Of a stretch of DNA of 64,000 bases, positions 8,601 to 16,680 are shown piece after piece; positions within the stretch are counted from its first letter, which is position 1, and each line of letters begins with the position of its first letter. Below the pieces are notes generated by a model. That model had not been told where the DNA came from and searched no databases. It saw only the letters and a program-made list of their open reading frames with translations. Origin of the DNA: Sipunculus nudus (Eukaryota > Annelida > Sipuncula > Golfingiida > Sipunculidae); NCBI GenBank assembly GCA_026874595.1, contig CM049318.1:57023750-57087749 (forward strand), read 5' to 3'. Both the position numbers and the translations under genes were made by a program.

Positions 8601-9568
8601 GGGTCTCTATTGTAATTTTTTTCTTGAAGTGACAATTTTTCTTGTTCTAACAAATAAGGGACCAAGTGGCGCCTTATAAGGTTTAAGTCGTACTTAGCCG
8701 AATTAAACCCCAAAACGGGTAGGGTGGAGCAATACTTCTGCAGGCGCTGCCTTACCTGACCCAGTCGCGTGAACCACGCCCTGGTCCAGCGGGCTTGGCG
8801 TTCCTCTGAGGTCTCGTTCAGGACCGTGGTGTATTTGTTAGTAAGGTCTCGGTTGCACGTAGCTTCGTCTTTGTTTTCCCCGTCATAAGCCCAGTCGTTC
8901 TCACCGTCCTGTTGCTCATCATGCATGGTGCGGGTTGTCAACCGTTGGTCAATCTGTTCGAACACCGCTTCGAATTTACGATGCATGATGATGGAGTATG
9001 CCCCGTTCAGTCTCAGCAAGAGCTGCACGAAACTGCGCACCAAGGCATCGGGGTCAGTGTCCACCTTAGCCCAGGTGTAGCCCTGCCGGATATTGCACGC
9101 TACTGCATACGAGACTGGCGTGTGGTCTTGTACGACAGTGGTGACCTGTCCCGCCTTTCTGTTTGCTTTAAGCAAGAGCGACTCGAAATCGTATACAGCA
9201 TAGAGCTCGTTAAATTTGAGATCATCATCGACCTTTATGCCGTAGGCAAAGAGTTCATCCCACAGGCTTACCTTCAAGCTGTGGTATCCACCAGAGTAGG
9301 AATATTTAGGTTCCTTTTTGCCGTCGCAAGAGAACTCATGATTATACAAATGTTCGCTCCGCTTGAAGTTTCTTTTACACCCTAAGCACACAAAATGCTT
9401 TGAGTACATGTCGATGTCTGTTATGTACGACAGGTGCCCGGTGGGGAATTGCTCCGTCAGTTCGGCCCCGGACCCTGGTGTGTACACATTCAGGTACATC
9501 CGGTCACCAAACTTATCTTGTGTCTTATAAAAATGTTTGGCTTCCCCCTCCTGGTTTACATAGTACAC
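5681..9568 (-). CDS. Protein-primed DNA polymerase B of the Polinton, main part with exonuclease and polymerase domains
   Basis: About 1,295 residues of a family B polymerase. The first codon of this open stretch is GTG inside the protein, not a real start: the gene begins upstream at 10749 and is displaced by two frame breaks. Seen here: a Cys-His cluster at 60-81 (CLGCKRNFKRSEHLYNHEFSC); exonuclease motifs YDFES (126-130), GFNSAKYDL (287-295) and YNKLD (449-453); polymerase motif A YDANYLYP (554-561); motif B KLTANSAYG (930-938); motif C EMDTDSLYF (1028-1036); and KCYS near 1137. Between A and B lies an insert with VDAY and ECLGCYWHGHSC (697-720) resembling a Vsr-type endonuclease fold. All catalytic motifs are intact. 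It replicates the element with a terminal-protein primer. Family assignment is firm. Confidence 0.93.
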   Translation of the reverse strand: MYYVNQEGEAKHFYKTQDKFGDRMYLNVYTPGSGAELTEQFPTGHLSYITDIDMYSKHFVCLGCKRNFKRSEHLYNHEFSCDGKKEPKYSYSGGYHSLKVSLWDELFAYGIKVDDDLKFNELYAVYDFESLLLKANRKAGQVTTVVQDHTPVSYAVACNIRQGYTWAKVDTDPDALVRSFVQLLLRLNGAYSIIMHRKFEAVFEQIDQRLTTRTMHDEQQDGENDWAYDGENKDEATCNRDLTNKYTTVLNETSEERQARWTRAWFTRLGQVRQRLQKYCSTLPVLGFNSAKYDLNLIRRHLVPYLLEQEKLSLQEKNYNRDPNSRPYEYGDYHIKYIKQGGAYTSFKVGDKLLFLDLYKFCSPDTNLDAFLKSEKAPQSKSFFPYDWFDSYDKLSFPSLPEVEAFYSAVKQKNTLGDTTEEITQNYAGLQEAWRRENMQTFQDFLVYYNKLDVAPFLLAVKNWMSYYHENYKIDVLKDCVGLPGVARTMLYKAASEHHGFLGFSLTSKIYPHLESLIVRNLVGGPSIIFNRYHYQDETALRNGSQLCKSILGYDANYLYPYAYAQALPVGPPVVWCPPSSSKPEPPKKLSGKEYLLHCINELEQASTSSDNPVEPEPLKLDAKDITVTDQEFLGHEAEDLGLTDGRCLFPHDTGSFLSSSRFERDALLQMETDSEDVEVRHLFNTGRQLQVGPFTVDAYKPESRFLIECLGCYWHGHSCFLTVDKFTEEQKLLRKERLQRTEDRINFIEEKTGMTVKRVWECQVKNKSFFHHLPACYRKYRQKRLKGPVSTPALLDLVMDGTFFGALEVKAEVPSRLYDYFSEMSPFFVTTEVDPMADCGDTMREYIEKSKSSQKPVKTLVGGMRVDRCLISSPYLRWLLKKGVVVRTVYQAVEWVGQRCLKKFVDDIAQERRQASLDDTKKAATAKQKLTANSAYGSSLLNKLHWRHNSFYSSDDLPTLHNRPDFRLSTKVTADVYEVEFNHETIAFDIPKQLGYFTLQYAKLRMMQFYYDCLDLYVPRSMFEMVEMDTDSLYFAFGHSLPPEYEEFLRGEGRSTGDWHPLFLNWHPWLPLLKPGVEQRFRDMLWAHCESSWEPDFEMHFFPRQCCRDHFTHDQKTPGLFKLEQVGLGMMGLSSKCYSMRLLTGGEKSGLKGVNKKNFDNVYEKMKGAYLNDEIPKITNRGIRVLGEQMVTYEQEKNAFSAVYVKRKLMSDRRTTEPLDIWLRPVKNPYEKLEPGDVSIDIPASASTTGGQLPQTEDDNDVLREMGISGGGNERDRREEAGGISTEREGGFIL

Positions 9569-9569
9569 G

Positions 9570-9821
9570 TCAATGTTGATTTGAAAAAAAATCCTCGGCC
9601 TCTATTAACTGGTCTGCGTCCAGACCTTGAAAATCAGCTAGAAGCCTTTTGGCGTCTTGCCCCCTGGGTAGGACAAAGCAGGGGACAGCCCCTGGCCCAT
9701 CACCCACCCTCATCAATGAGGTGGGGGGCGTGACTTCGTCCCGCTGCAACCACCACAAGCAGAGCTGTTTTGTGTCCTGTTCCAAGGACCGGAACAGGCC
9801 TTGCCTACCGTGTTTCATCAA
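9570..9821 (-). pseudogene. Middle segment of the polymerase gene, in its own frame between two frame breaks
   Basis: This stretch links the N-terminal and catalytic parts of the polymerase. Its sense portion lies between the A9 run at 9845-9853 and the A8 run at 9584-9591 (plus-strand view; T runs on the coding strand). Codon phase goes from remainder 0 to 2 to 1 (mod 3) across the two runs, which is what one extra base in each run would produce. The downstream end reads DADQLIEAEDFF and then loses sense at the T run. Not a separate gene: no neighbouring start or stop fits one. The extra bases may be true mutations or errors in homopolymer reading. Confidence 0.75.
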
Positions 9822-10749
9822 TAACCGGTGGTACGCCAGGCACCAAAAAAAAACAGAGGTTATCAGCGGGCGTTTTAAAATGTGCCTTCGGGTGGACGAG
9901 CAGGTGCGTCATGCTTTGGCGCTTGTTTTTCAACCACAGAGGGATATGGATATCCCGGGCACCCCGCATGAGGTACGATGTCTGGAAGACAAAGTACCTC
10001 ACGTTTACCGGTGTCACCAGTTCCCACTGTGAATCTTCACGTCCCCTGGTGAGCATGGAAGGCACATCGTTCTTGAAAAAACGTTCGATGACCTCCTCCA
10101 CGTCTGTCCGACGGTGTACATACACAGGGGCGTCACGCTCACTCATGTGGTTTTGCACCCCGTTTATGTTATCGTTTTTGTCAGTGCTGGCCTGAACAGT
10201 GTCATGGTCCGGTCTCCACATTTGAAATTTTTTGTCTTTTTTATGTTGAAGGACCCTGCCCACCCCCATACTGATCTTAAACTTTCTCGGCGCGTCGTCG
10301 ACGATCTTGTCTAAGTGCTGGCGGATCAGGTCCGGGGTGATTACCTGACCAGCTGCCAACGGGAAATTGTAAGTGTGGGTTGGCTCCACAGGTCCGTCGT
10401 CGTTTTGGTCAAGGTCGTGCTCCCTGGGAAGGCCGTGCAGAAACCTATCGGCCAGAGCCCTCTCTGAATAGAAGGGCCGGAACTCCCTGAACATGTCGTC
10501 TGCGTTGTTTGTTATGATCCGCGTAAACCAGTCTCGTTCCCTGTCACTGTCAAAATGTCTATGTGCGATATATGAATGGATGTAAAACTGCTTAGAGTCA
10601 GAGAAACGGGTCCCACAGGTGGCGCAGGTGAGATGCTGCGCCCCCTGTTGCCCGTCCTGTCTGTTTACCCCTGCACCCATCACCCGAGATGCAGCTTCTC
10701 TACGACGGCGCTGTCTGTTTTGCACCAGTGCCTGACGCCTAGCCCGCAT
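9805..10749 (-). CDS. N-terminal part of the Polinton DNA polymerase B, ending at a frame break
   Basis: The first ATG of this frame is at 10749 (MRARRQALVQ); upstream codons are open but lack an ATG. The start is strongly basic (RQRRRREAA), as often seen in Polinton polymerases. A C2H2 finger follows (CATCGTRFSDSK, then H-x4-H, spacing C-x2-C-x12-H-x4-H). After a linker with DDGPVEPTHTY comes FKISMGVGRVL and then a region leading to DNLCFF, where the T9 run displaces the frame and the true continuation moves to the segment ending near 9592. The terminal protein that primes replication is thought to lie in this N-terminal region. Identity follows from direct continuity with the catalytic part. 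Confidence 0.75.
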   Translation of the reverse strand: MRARRQALVQNRQRRRREAASRVMGAGVNRQDGQQGAQHLTCATCGTRFSDSKQFYIHSYIAHRHFDSDRERDWFTRIITNNADDMFREFRPFYSERALADRFLHGLPREHDLDQNDDGPVEPTHTYNFPLAAGQVITPDLIRQHLDKIVDDAPRKFKISMGVGRVLQHKKDKKFQMWRPDHDTVQASTDKNDNINGVQNHMSERDAPVYVHRRTDVEEVIERFFKNDVPSMLTRGREDSQWELVTPVNVRYFVFQTSYLMRGARDIHIPLWLKNKRQSMTHLLVHPKAHFKTPADNLCFFLVPGVPPVIDETR

Positions 10750-10904
10750 ATGCCCAGCGTTTGCAGCCCTTGGTTTAACGGATCGTCGCCTTGTCAAACC
10801 CTTAAACCCCAAATAAAAAATCCAAATAGGATCATTTTTTTTAAAGAACAACTAATTTTATTACAAAATTTAATTCTCAATAACAATTAAAAATATAAAT
10901 TAAC

Positions 10905-10961
10905 ATAATGAGACCCCACCCACCAGCTGTACCCCCTTGTATTTCTCAATTTATACCCCAA
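10905..10961 (-). repeat. Degenerate copy of the 3' end of the spliced gene
   Basis: On the minus strand this block resembles the last 60 bases of the spliced gene's final exon (11203-11275). Both encode a run like LRNTRGYSW and share flanking AT-rich sequence, but this copy has changed bases and no in-frame stop at the same place. It lies about 310 bases from its match and just upstream of the polymerase start. It is a relic of a local duplication, not a functional exon. The remaining spacer 10962-11202 is AT-rich with no gene seen. Confidence 0.6.
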
Positions 10962-11202
10962 ATTAAAAGTAACACGGATAACTTTGTAAAAAAATGATTT
11001 AAAAATAATGATCATTTATTATTATTATAATCAGTTTATTCATATAGATGCACAATATTAAATGAAGTTTCTTTGCACTTGACAGTTATATAAATACAAT
11101 AGGTTATATGACATGAAAACAAGTAATACAGATGTTTGATTTAAAACTAATTATATACACATTTACATATGATAAAATCATAATTTAATTACAATTCAAA
11201 TT

Positions 11203-14200
11203 TTAAGTCAACATCATCAGACCCCCCACCCGCCAGCTATACCCCCTTGTATTTCTTAAGTTATACGGCGCCAGCCCCGTCATCCAATTTTTAAACACTG
11301 AAAATTCCCTCCTCTCTTTCCATTGAAAATAATATCCTAAATTTCTATTGATGTCTTTAATTTTCCTTTCTGCAATTAAAAAATATAAACCCCTAATAAA
11401 CTTAAGTCCATAAAAATCTTCCAAGTCCCTTTTTAAATAAAAATGCACCCCTTTTCTGCCCAGGTGCTCCATAAGGCACCATCTAGGATCTGAAAAAAGC
11501 ATCCTCTTCCTTATGGCGAGAGGAGTCTCAGGCGGGAACTGTTAAACATAATAGAAAATCCTACTTAATCCTCCCATGCAGCAGCAGCATCACATATTAA
11601 TTTAAACAGTTAATTTCTTATTGTATGATTTTAACGGATGAAGCAAAATTGACTTGAAACTGTTTTTCTTCATCATAATTATTTTCATCACTAGTATCCT
11701 ATGGGCAGCTACAGTATGGTTATAACTGTTCACACAAGTATCAAAATCAACAAAGACTGATTGTCTGTTTCTTACCTCACGCCTTGCTTGAGGTGCGAAG
11801 AAAGCGCTGAGGGCCCGACTACTTTGCGCTCCCCGTGGAGACCCTTTGTCTGGCTAAAAAAAGAAAAACAGGAGAAATAATTAGTCCACAAATAAATAAA
11901 TAAATCAATAAGTAAAATGCCTGATTCTCAAGCACCGCCCTTGCCAAATTTTTTGTATTTTAATTTTCAATGAAAAAAATAAATCGTCTGCCCGTCATTT
12001 ACGTCATGTTGTCAATCGCATACTGCACAAGGTTATGTGGTTTTGTTGATGGCAATGCATAAAAAAACAAAAAACAAAACTAACAAACAAAAACAAAAAA
12101 CAAACGGTTAAATTTTTAACTCACCTCCTCATCGTCAGAGGGCGCTGAGGGTTGGTGGGGGCTTCCCCGTGGAGATCCTTTGTCCGGCTTAAATAAGAAA
12201 GACAGGAGAAATACTTAGTCCAAAAATAAATAAATAAATAAATAAATAAATAAAATGCCTGATTCTCAGGCACCGCCCTTGCCAAAATTTTTGTATTTTG
12301 ATTTTCAATGGAAAAAAAAATAAATCGCCCGCCCGTCATTTACGTCATGTTGTCAATCGCATACTGCATGAGGTTATGTGGTTTTGTTGATGGCAATGCA
12401 TAAAAAAAAACAAAAAAAAAAACAAAACAAAACAAACAAACAAAAAACAAAAACAAAAAACAAACAGTTAAATTTTTAACTCACCTCCTCATCGTCAGAG
12501 GGCGTTGGGGTATGAGGTGGGCTTCCCCGAGGAGAGCCTTGCCCGTTTGGGGGGAACTCAGATTCACTGTCCTGCAAAAAAGACAGGAGGAGATATAATA
12601 AGATAAAAATTAAATAGATAAATAAATAATAATACATGAAGAAAAAATTATATGATTTTATTAGAATTCCCTTTGTCATATAGTACTTCTACTTGTTTTT
12701 AATGTTTACCATGCTTTTCCCATAATCATGTAACATTTATATCGAAACATTAAAAAGAGAAAAAGTATAAAAAATTTTCCTGCTCCTATTTATTTCCAAA
12801 AATGTGAATGATTACCGAACCTAATTGTTTGCCTGATATATTCATTTTTGCCCCCACCTCTTTGTTTAGCTTTTTCATATATATTTACAATTAATTATAG
12901 ATGTGTTATTTATTCATTTATTAAGTTTATCACTCACCGAAACATACAAGTATCCGTCCCCCCATTGGCATTCGACCATGCAATGAATCTGATTTTGATG
13001 TTGGTCGCAGTTCGGCGGTCTCTCGGCCCACCTCTTTTTCATATTTTTTTCTTTTTCTTCTTTGTCTTCCTCATCTGAGGAGATGACAATGGGGTCTTCA
13101 CAGGGCTTTTTGGCGGAAGACCCTTCCTCCTCATCATCGACCAGTGCCCTTTTGGTCGGGCGTGGCCCCTCATTCCAAAAACTGCACCCAGCTACTGGGG
13201 TTGGCGGGCGCGCCGGGGCATACTTGATGACACTGGCGTAGGAGACGCCGAGAGTAACTGGCCTGCTGGTAAGCAAACCAGTAGGCCTAGGCGTCTCCTT
13301 ATCACCAGTGGCCGGCCTCTTGTCCGAAGGGCTCTTTTTTCCCTACGGAGAAAAAAAAATGAAAAGCCTGGGACCTACACCTCTCTCTCTCACATGCTAA
13401 TTCTTACAATTTTACAAGCATAAATATACATTTTCTATAATACCAGGTCAATAGTGCAGCAGGGGATCTTGAGCAGTGATGTAGTCCGGACTATACCCTC
13501 TTGTTTATTATCTAAGACTTACACCCAGGAGTCCTTATAACTTGGACTTACCTCAAGAAATGCATTTGTTCGGACTCTCTGATAAAAGGTCTCTGTCAAC
13601 ACATCTATGTGATCAGCCTTTACATGCTTTAACAGAATTTATATAAAGCAGATTTGGATATCTATACTATTTCAAGTGTGAATTAGAAACAGGGAATTAA
13701 GGTGTTATAACATTTTACTTCTTTGACAAACACGAATTACTCAAATGTATTTATAATGTTTTTAAAGATATTTCATAAAGAAATCTTATATCAATTGGAC
13801 TCGAACTCCAGACTTAGACTCAATTTTTAAAAGACTCTAGCTCTAGCTCTAGGAGCTTGACTTGGACTCGAACATCAAGGACTCGGATGAACGTTTTTCT
13901 TCTCTACTTAGACAAAAAACAAAAACAAAAAAAAAACTTTTATGATTAGCCTGGGAAAACAAAACCTAAAAAAAAACAAAAAAAAAAAAACTTTTATGAT
14001 TAGCATGGGACCTAAACCTTCCTCACATGCAGATTCAAAAGGGTAATAATTGTTTTCTTTTCAGGGTTAAAAAATTATATAAAGGTAAAGAAAAAAAAGA
14101 AAAAAGGTATGGTTCTTAGGCTATTTTTTTTCAAGGAATCAGTGCGAGAAGGCGGGCAGTATTTTTATTTATTTATTTATTTAATTTTTTACTTGTATGT

Positions 14201-14566
14201 TTCGATAAAAATGTCATATGATCAGGAAAAGCAAGAAAAGAACAGGATCTTTTGCTTAACAGGTAGAAGCACCACATAACAAAAGAAATCTTTTCAAAAT
14301 TGTATTATCTCCTTGAAATATGAATATTGAAAAACAAATTTTTGATGCGGGGTGGTAAAATTTTTGGGCGGGCGGTGCCTGAGAACCATGCCTTTTATTA
14401 TTATTATTTGCCTTACATATTTGTTTTTTAATTGAATAATTAAATATATATATGTATTTATAAATACTGATCTACTTACTTTATGCATCTTCAGCTTGTG
14501 TTCTTTGCAGGCCTCCTTTGTGGGGAACCAAGTGTCGCAAAGGACGCACTTCAGATTGAACTTCAT
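11203..14566 (-). CDS. Six-exon zinc-finger cargo gene of the Polinton region, family not recognised
   Basis: Proposed exons: 14566-14480, 13342-12938, 12571-12485, 12187-12125, 11853-11776, 11538-11203. Every intron begins GT (gtaagt, gtgagt, gtgagt, gtgagt, gtaaga), ends AG and falls between whole codons (phase 0). This adds up to 351 residues with no internal stop. Exon 1 encodes a C2H2 finger (CVLC-x12-H-x4-H). Exon 2 is basic, then acidic and Ser-rich (IVISSDEEDKEEKEK). Exons 3 to 5 are related cassettes with GSPRG and mostly SDDEE. Exon 6 encodes 111 residues with HFYLKRDLEDFYGLKF and RGYSWRVGG, which I do not recognise. A CRE/TATA promoter precedes it. A nuclear DNA-binding or regulatory protein is likely from composition. 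The splice model is read directly from the sequence; whether it is Polinton cargo or a host gene is inferred from position and strand. Confidence 0.65.
11776..12571 (-). repeat. Tandemly duplicated exon-intron cassette (exons 3, 4 and 5 of the spliced gene)
   Basis: Two copies of an exon plus its intron, about 340-360 bases each, lie head to tail. The block with CCCGTCATTTACGTCATG occurs at 11991 and 12332, and the donor-side block TCACCTCCTCATCGTCAG at 12121 and 12481. The exon parts share GSPRG and, in exons 3 and 4, the SDDEE-gtgagt end. Intron copies are still very alike, so the last duplication is recent compared with exon divergence. Each unit keeps phase 0, so adding or losing a copy does not break the protein. 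A-rich runs and short TAAA arrays sit inside the introns. Confidence 0.75.
13470..13905 (-). repeat. GACTC-type dispersed repeat inside intron 1
   Basis: Within the 1.1-kb first intron of the spliced gene is a stretch rich in GACTC/GAGTC words (GTAGTCCGGACT, GGACTCGAACTCCAGACTTAGACTC, split here into short words, and GACTTGGACTCG). Similar word-rich stretches occur at 38925-39550 and 41690-42080. They look like copies of one dispersed non-autonomous element. No coding potential is seen. Confidence 0.4.
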
Positions 14567-14640
14567 GTTGTGTTAGCGCAAAACAGGAATGACCGGTTAG
14601 GCAGAAATAAGCTGGTATGGTCTGTTGGGCGGGACACAAT

Positions 14641-14665
14641 GTATTTATAGTGAACTGTGACGTCA
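14641..14665 (-). promoter_or_regulatory. CRE plus TATA promoter of the spliced gene
   Basis: On the minus strand a palindromic TGACGTCA (14665-14658) is followed after 7 bases by CTATAAATAC (14650-14641). The predicted start of transcription, about 30 bases further, would lie near 14610-14620, and the gene's ATG is at 14566. The order and spacing (CRE, TATA, short leader, ATG) are those of a strong inducible promoter, as in several animal DNA-virus early genes. This is the clearest promoter in the window. Confidence 0.7.
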
Positions 14666-14749
14666 CTGTAGATAATCTAAAAAAGGGTGGAACCCCTTTC
14701 CCCTTCATGCACTGAAAAACTGGAAATAATCACCCCACTGGTTGACTTT

Positions 14750-15124
14750 CACTCATATCACAGCATTTTCAGCCGACCCGATTGTCGACCAGGATCCGCT
14801 CAATTATCGCCAGGATACTAAAGACAACAGATGTGCTGGGGTCGTCAGTTAGTTTAAAGAAAGGAAAATATTTCCGGTTGGGCTGTTACTAATAAGTGGT
14901 CTGCACTTTGGAGTACAGCTCAAGACCCAATACGAGGACATATATATATATATATATGTATATATATTATTTATATATATATGACAGAGGTTATATGGAT
15001 AAATATATATATATAAATATGTATGTATGTATGTATGTGTGTATGTGTCACTCATATCACAGCTTTTTCAGCCGACCCAATTGTCGACCAGGATCCGTTC
15101 AATCATGGCCAGGATACTAAAGAC
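14750..15124 (+). repeat. Direct repeat pair A (14750-14826 and 15050-15124)
   Basis: Two blocks of about 75 bases share ACTCATATCACAGC, TTTTCAGCCGACCC, GTCGACCAGGATCCG and CCAGGATACTAAAGAC, with few differences. They are 300 bases apart and a TA-rich array sits between them. They lie just past the promoter of the spliced gene, so they may belong to the end region of the Polinton or to a separate element. No coding potential is seen. Confidence 0.7.
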
Positions 15125-15500
15125 CACACTATCAATCCGATCCTAACCACAGAAAACTGCAAATTTCACACATACACAGCGCTCCATTACAAATTTACTT
15201 ATTTATTTATTCATTTTTTATTTTTCAATTTTATTTAATGTCATCTCGCCCTTGCATGTAACAGCACCGTCAGGGTAACCGAGGACAATTAAGTCATATC
15301 TAGACCCTGAAACGGTTCACAGACGTATATCCTGTATGGGCTGTCACTAATTAGTGTAATGGATTTAGGAGCACAAACTAATCTAAACAGATTTGCTGGG
15401 GTCGTCAGTTAGTTTACTGACAGGAAGATATTTCCGGTTGGGCTGTTACTTATAAGTGGTCTGCACTTATGAGTACAGCTCAAGACCCAATACGAGGACA
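14828..15500 (+). repeat. Direct repeat pair B (14828-14940 and 15388-15500)
   Basis: Two copies of a block of about 113 bases share GCTGGGGTCGTCAGTTAGTT, ATATTTCCGGTTGGGCTG and GACCCAATACGAGGACA. Copy 1 runs straight into a TA array; copy 2 lies 60 bases before a longer one. With pair A, the arrangement is A-B-array-A-(gap)-B-array, as if a unit made of A, B and a TA array was duplicated. This resembles microsatellite-bearing elements of bivalves, but no family is proved. Confidence 0.7.
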
Positions 15501-15560
15501 AATAACTCATTAAGTCAGGGCATATACATCACACACACGCACACAGCCCACGTTTCTGGA

Positions 15561-15561
<1 letters not shown>

Positions 15562-15640
<79 letters not shown>
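15562..15640. repeat. (TA)n microsatellite
   Basis: A nearly pure TA dinucleotide array of about 79 bases follows repeat B copy 2. A shorter TA-rich array lies at 14939-15040. Frames through these arrays that read as Ile-Tyr repeats are not genes. Confidence 0.95.
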
Positions 15641-15642
<2 letters not shown>

Positions 15643-16555
15643 ATTCATGTTTTAGCTCGGTGACATCAGCGTCACCATTCAGAACATTCCAGAACGACCA
15701 CGTGGTCTTGTGCAATACTGCGGTTTCGCGGGCCACAACCAGGCCAGGCAGATGAGACAGGCTGGCTTATCATGCCCTGCATTTAGCAACACACCTCCAG
15801 TTGAACAGACATCCTGTGGTCGTCCGGAACCTTACCCGACCTGCAGAACTTTCCAGATATATAACCAAAGGTCATCATCTTATATAACGAGACGTCTGGT
15901 CATCATCACAATGTCACCCTTACATTTACAGCTTACATCAGATATCACCACAACATACCAACAAAACAAACACAGGAGAGGCCTGTTGACCCAGTTGGCC
16001 AGATGTTCCACTTGACCCAGTTACCGCTCAGCCCCCACCAGGTCAACAACCCTTTGTTTGTAAACAAACCGGGGACAGGTGCACTCCAAAGGTCATCAAG
16101 TACAAACACTTTAGTAGGTACCACCCCATAACTACTCACGGGTAGTGCCAAATGCTGATGAGATATCAAATACCAGCGACATATGATGAATGTGTCCACC
16201 CTACATAGTAATAATCTGTGCAGCAGCCCACAAAATCAAAGATAGTAGATTTTGCACCCAAAGAAATAAAACATGAAAATATAGGATACTTATGAGCAAA
16301 TTCAAAGACATATTGAACCATTTTAAAAACAATCCTATTCAATATAGTATTAACTTAATCCCCCTTGCTTTAAGAAATCCATGGATATGATTTAGAGGCT
16401 TCAGCTTTCCTATTTAATGAAATATCCAAATTGAAAGGAAAAACACAACTGTAGCCAGTAAAAAGGTAGGTTTAACATAGGTGACGCCACCCGCAGGAAA
16501 CAATCCTATGCTCGTCATGTGAATAACGTGTGTAAAATAAGGTCAAGAAATCAGC
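15641..16555. other. Non-coding stretch
   Basis: I see no gene here. Short open frames on both strands have no recognisable domain and no supporting start context. Confidence 0.5.
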
Positions 16556-16559
16556 AGGG

Positions 16560-16680
16560 GTTTTAGAGATATCCAGTAAATGAAAGGATATGGGACGGAC
16601 CGGCGGACAGCTGGACGGACAGACGTGGACCATTTTAGTAGTCCCTCCTACGGCGGGGAACTAATAGTTCTATTCTATAG
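16560..16680 (+). repeat. GGACGGAC-rich end of a dispersed repeat
   Basis: The block contains GGGACGGACCGGCGGACAGC, TGGACGGACAGACG and TAGTAGTCCCTCCTACGGCG. Sequences of this type (a run of GGACGGACAGAC followed by TAGTCCC and CGGCGGGGAACTAATA) are common in invertebrate intergenic DNA as ends of non-autonomous transposons. Only one copy is in the window, so this rests on general pattern recall. The following 16681-17430 has no gene seen. Confidence 0.35.

Noticed and set aside
9434-10314. Plus-strand open frames over the polymerase N-terminal region
   Set aside because: Shadow frames of the minus-strand polymerase gene; no motifs, and the minus strand carries family-specific blocks.
15515-15755. 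Open frames on both strands through the TA array reading Ile-Tyr repeats
   Set aside because: Produced by the (TA)n microsatellite; no coding signal on either side.
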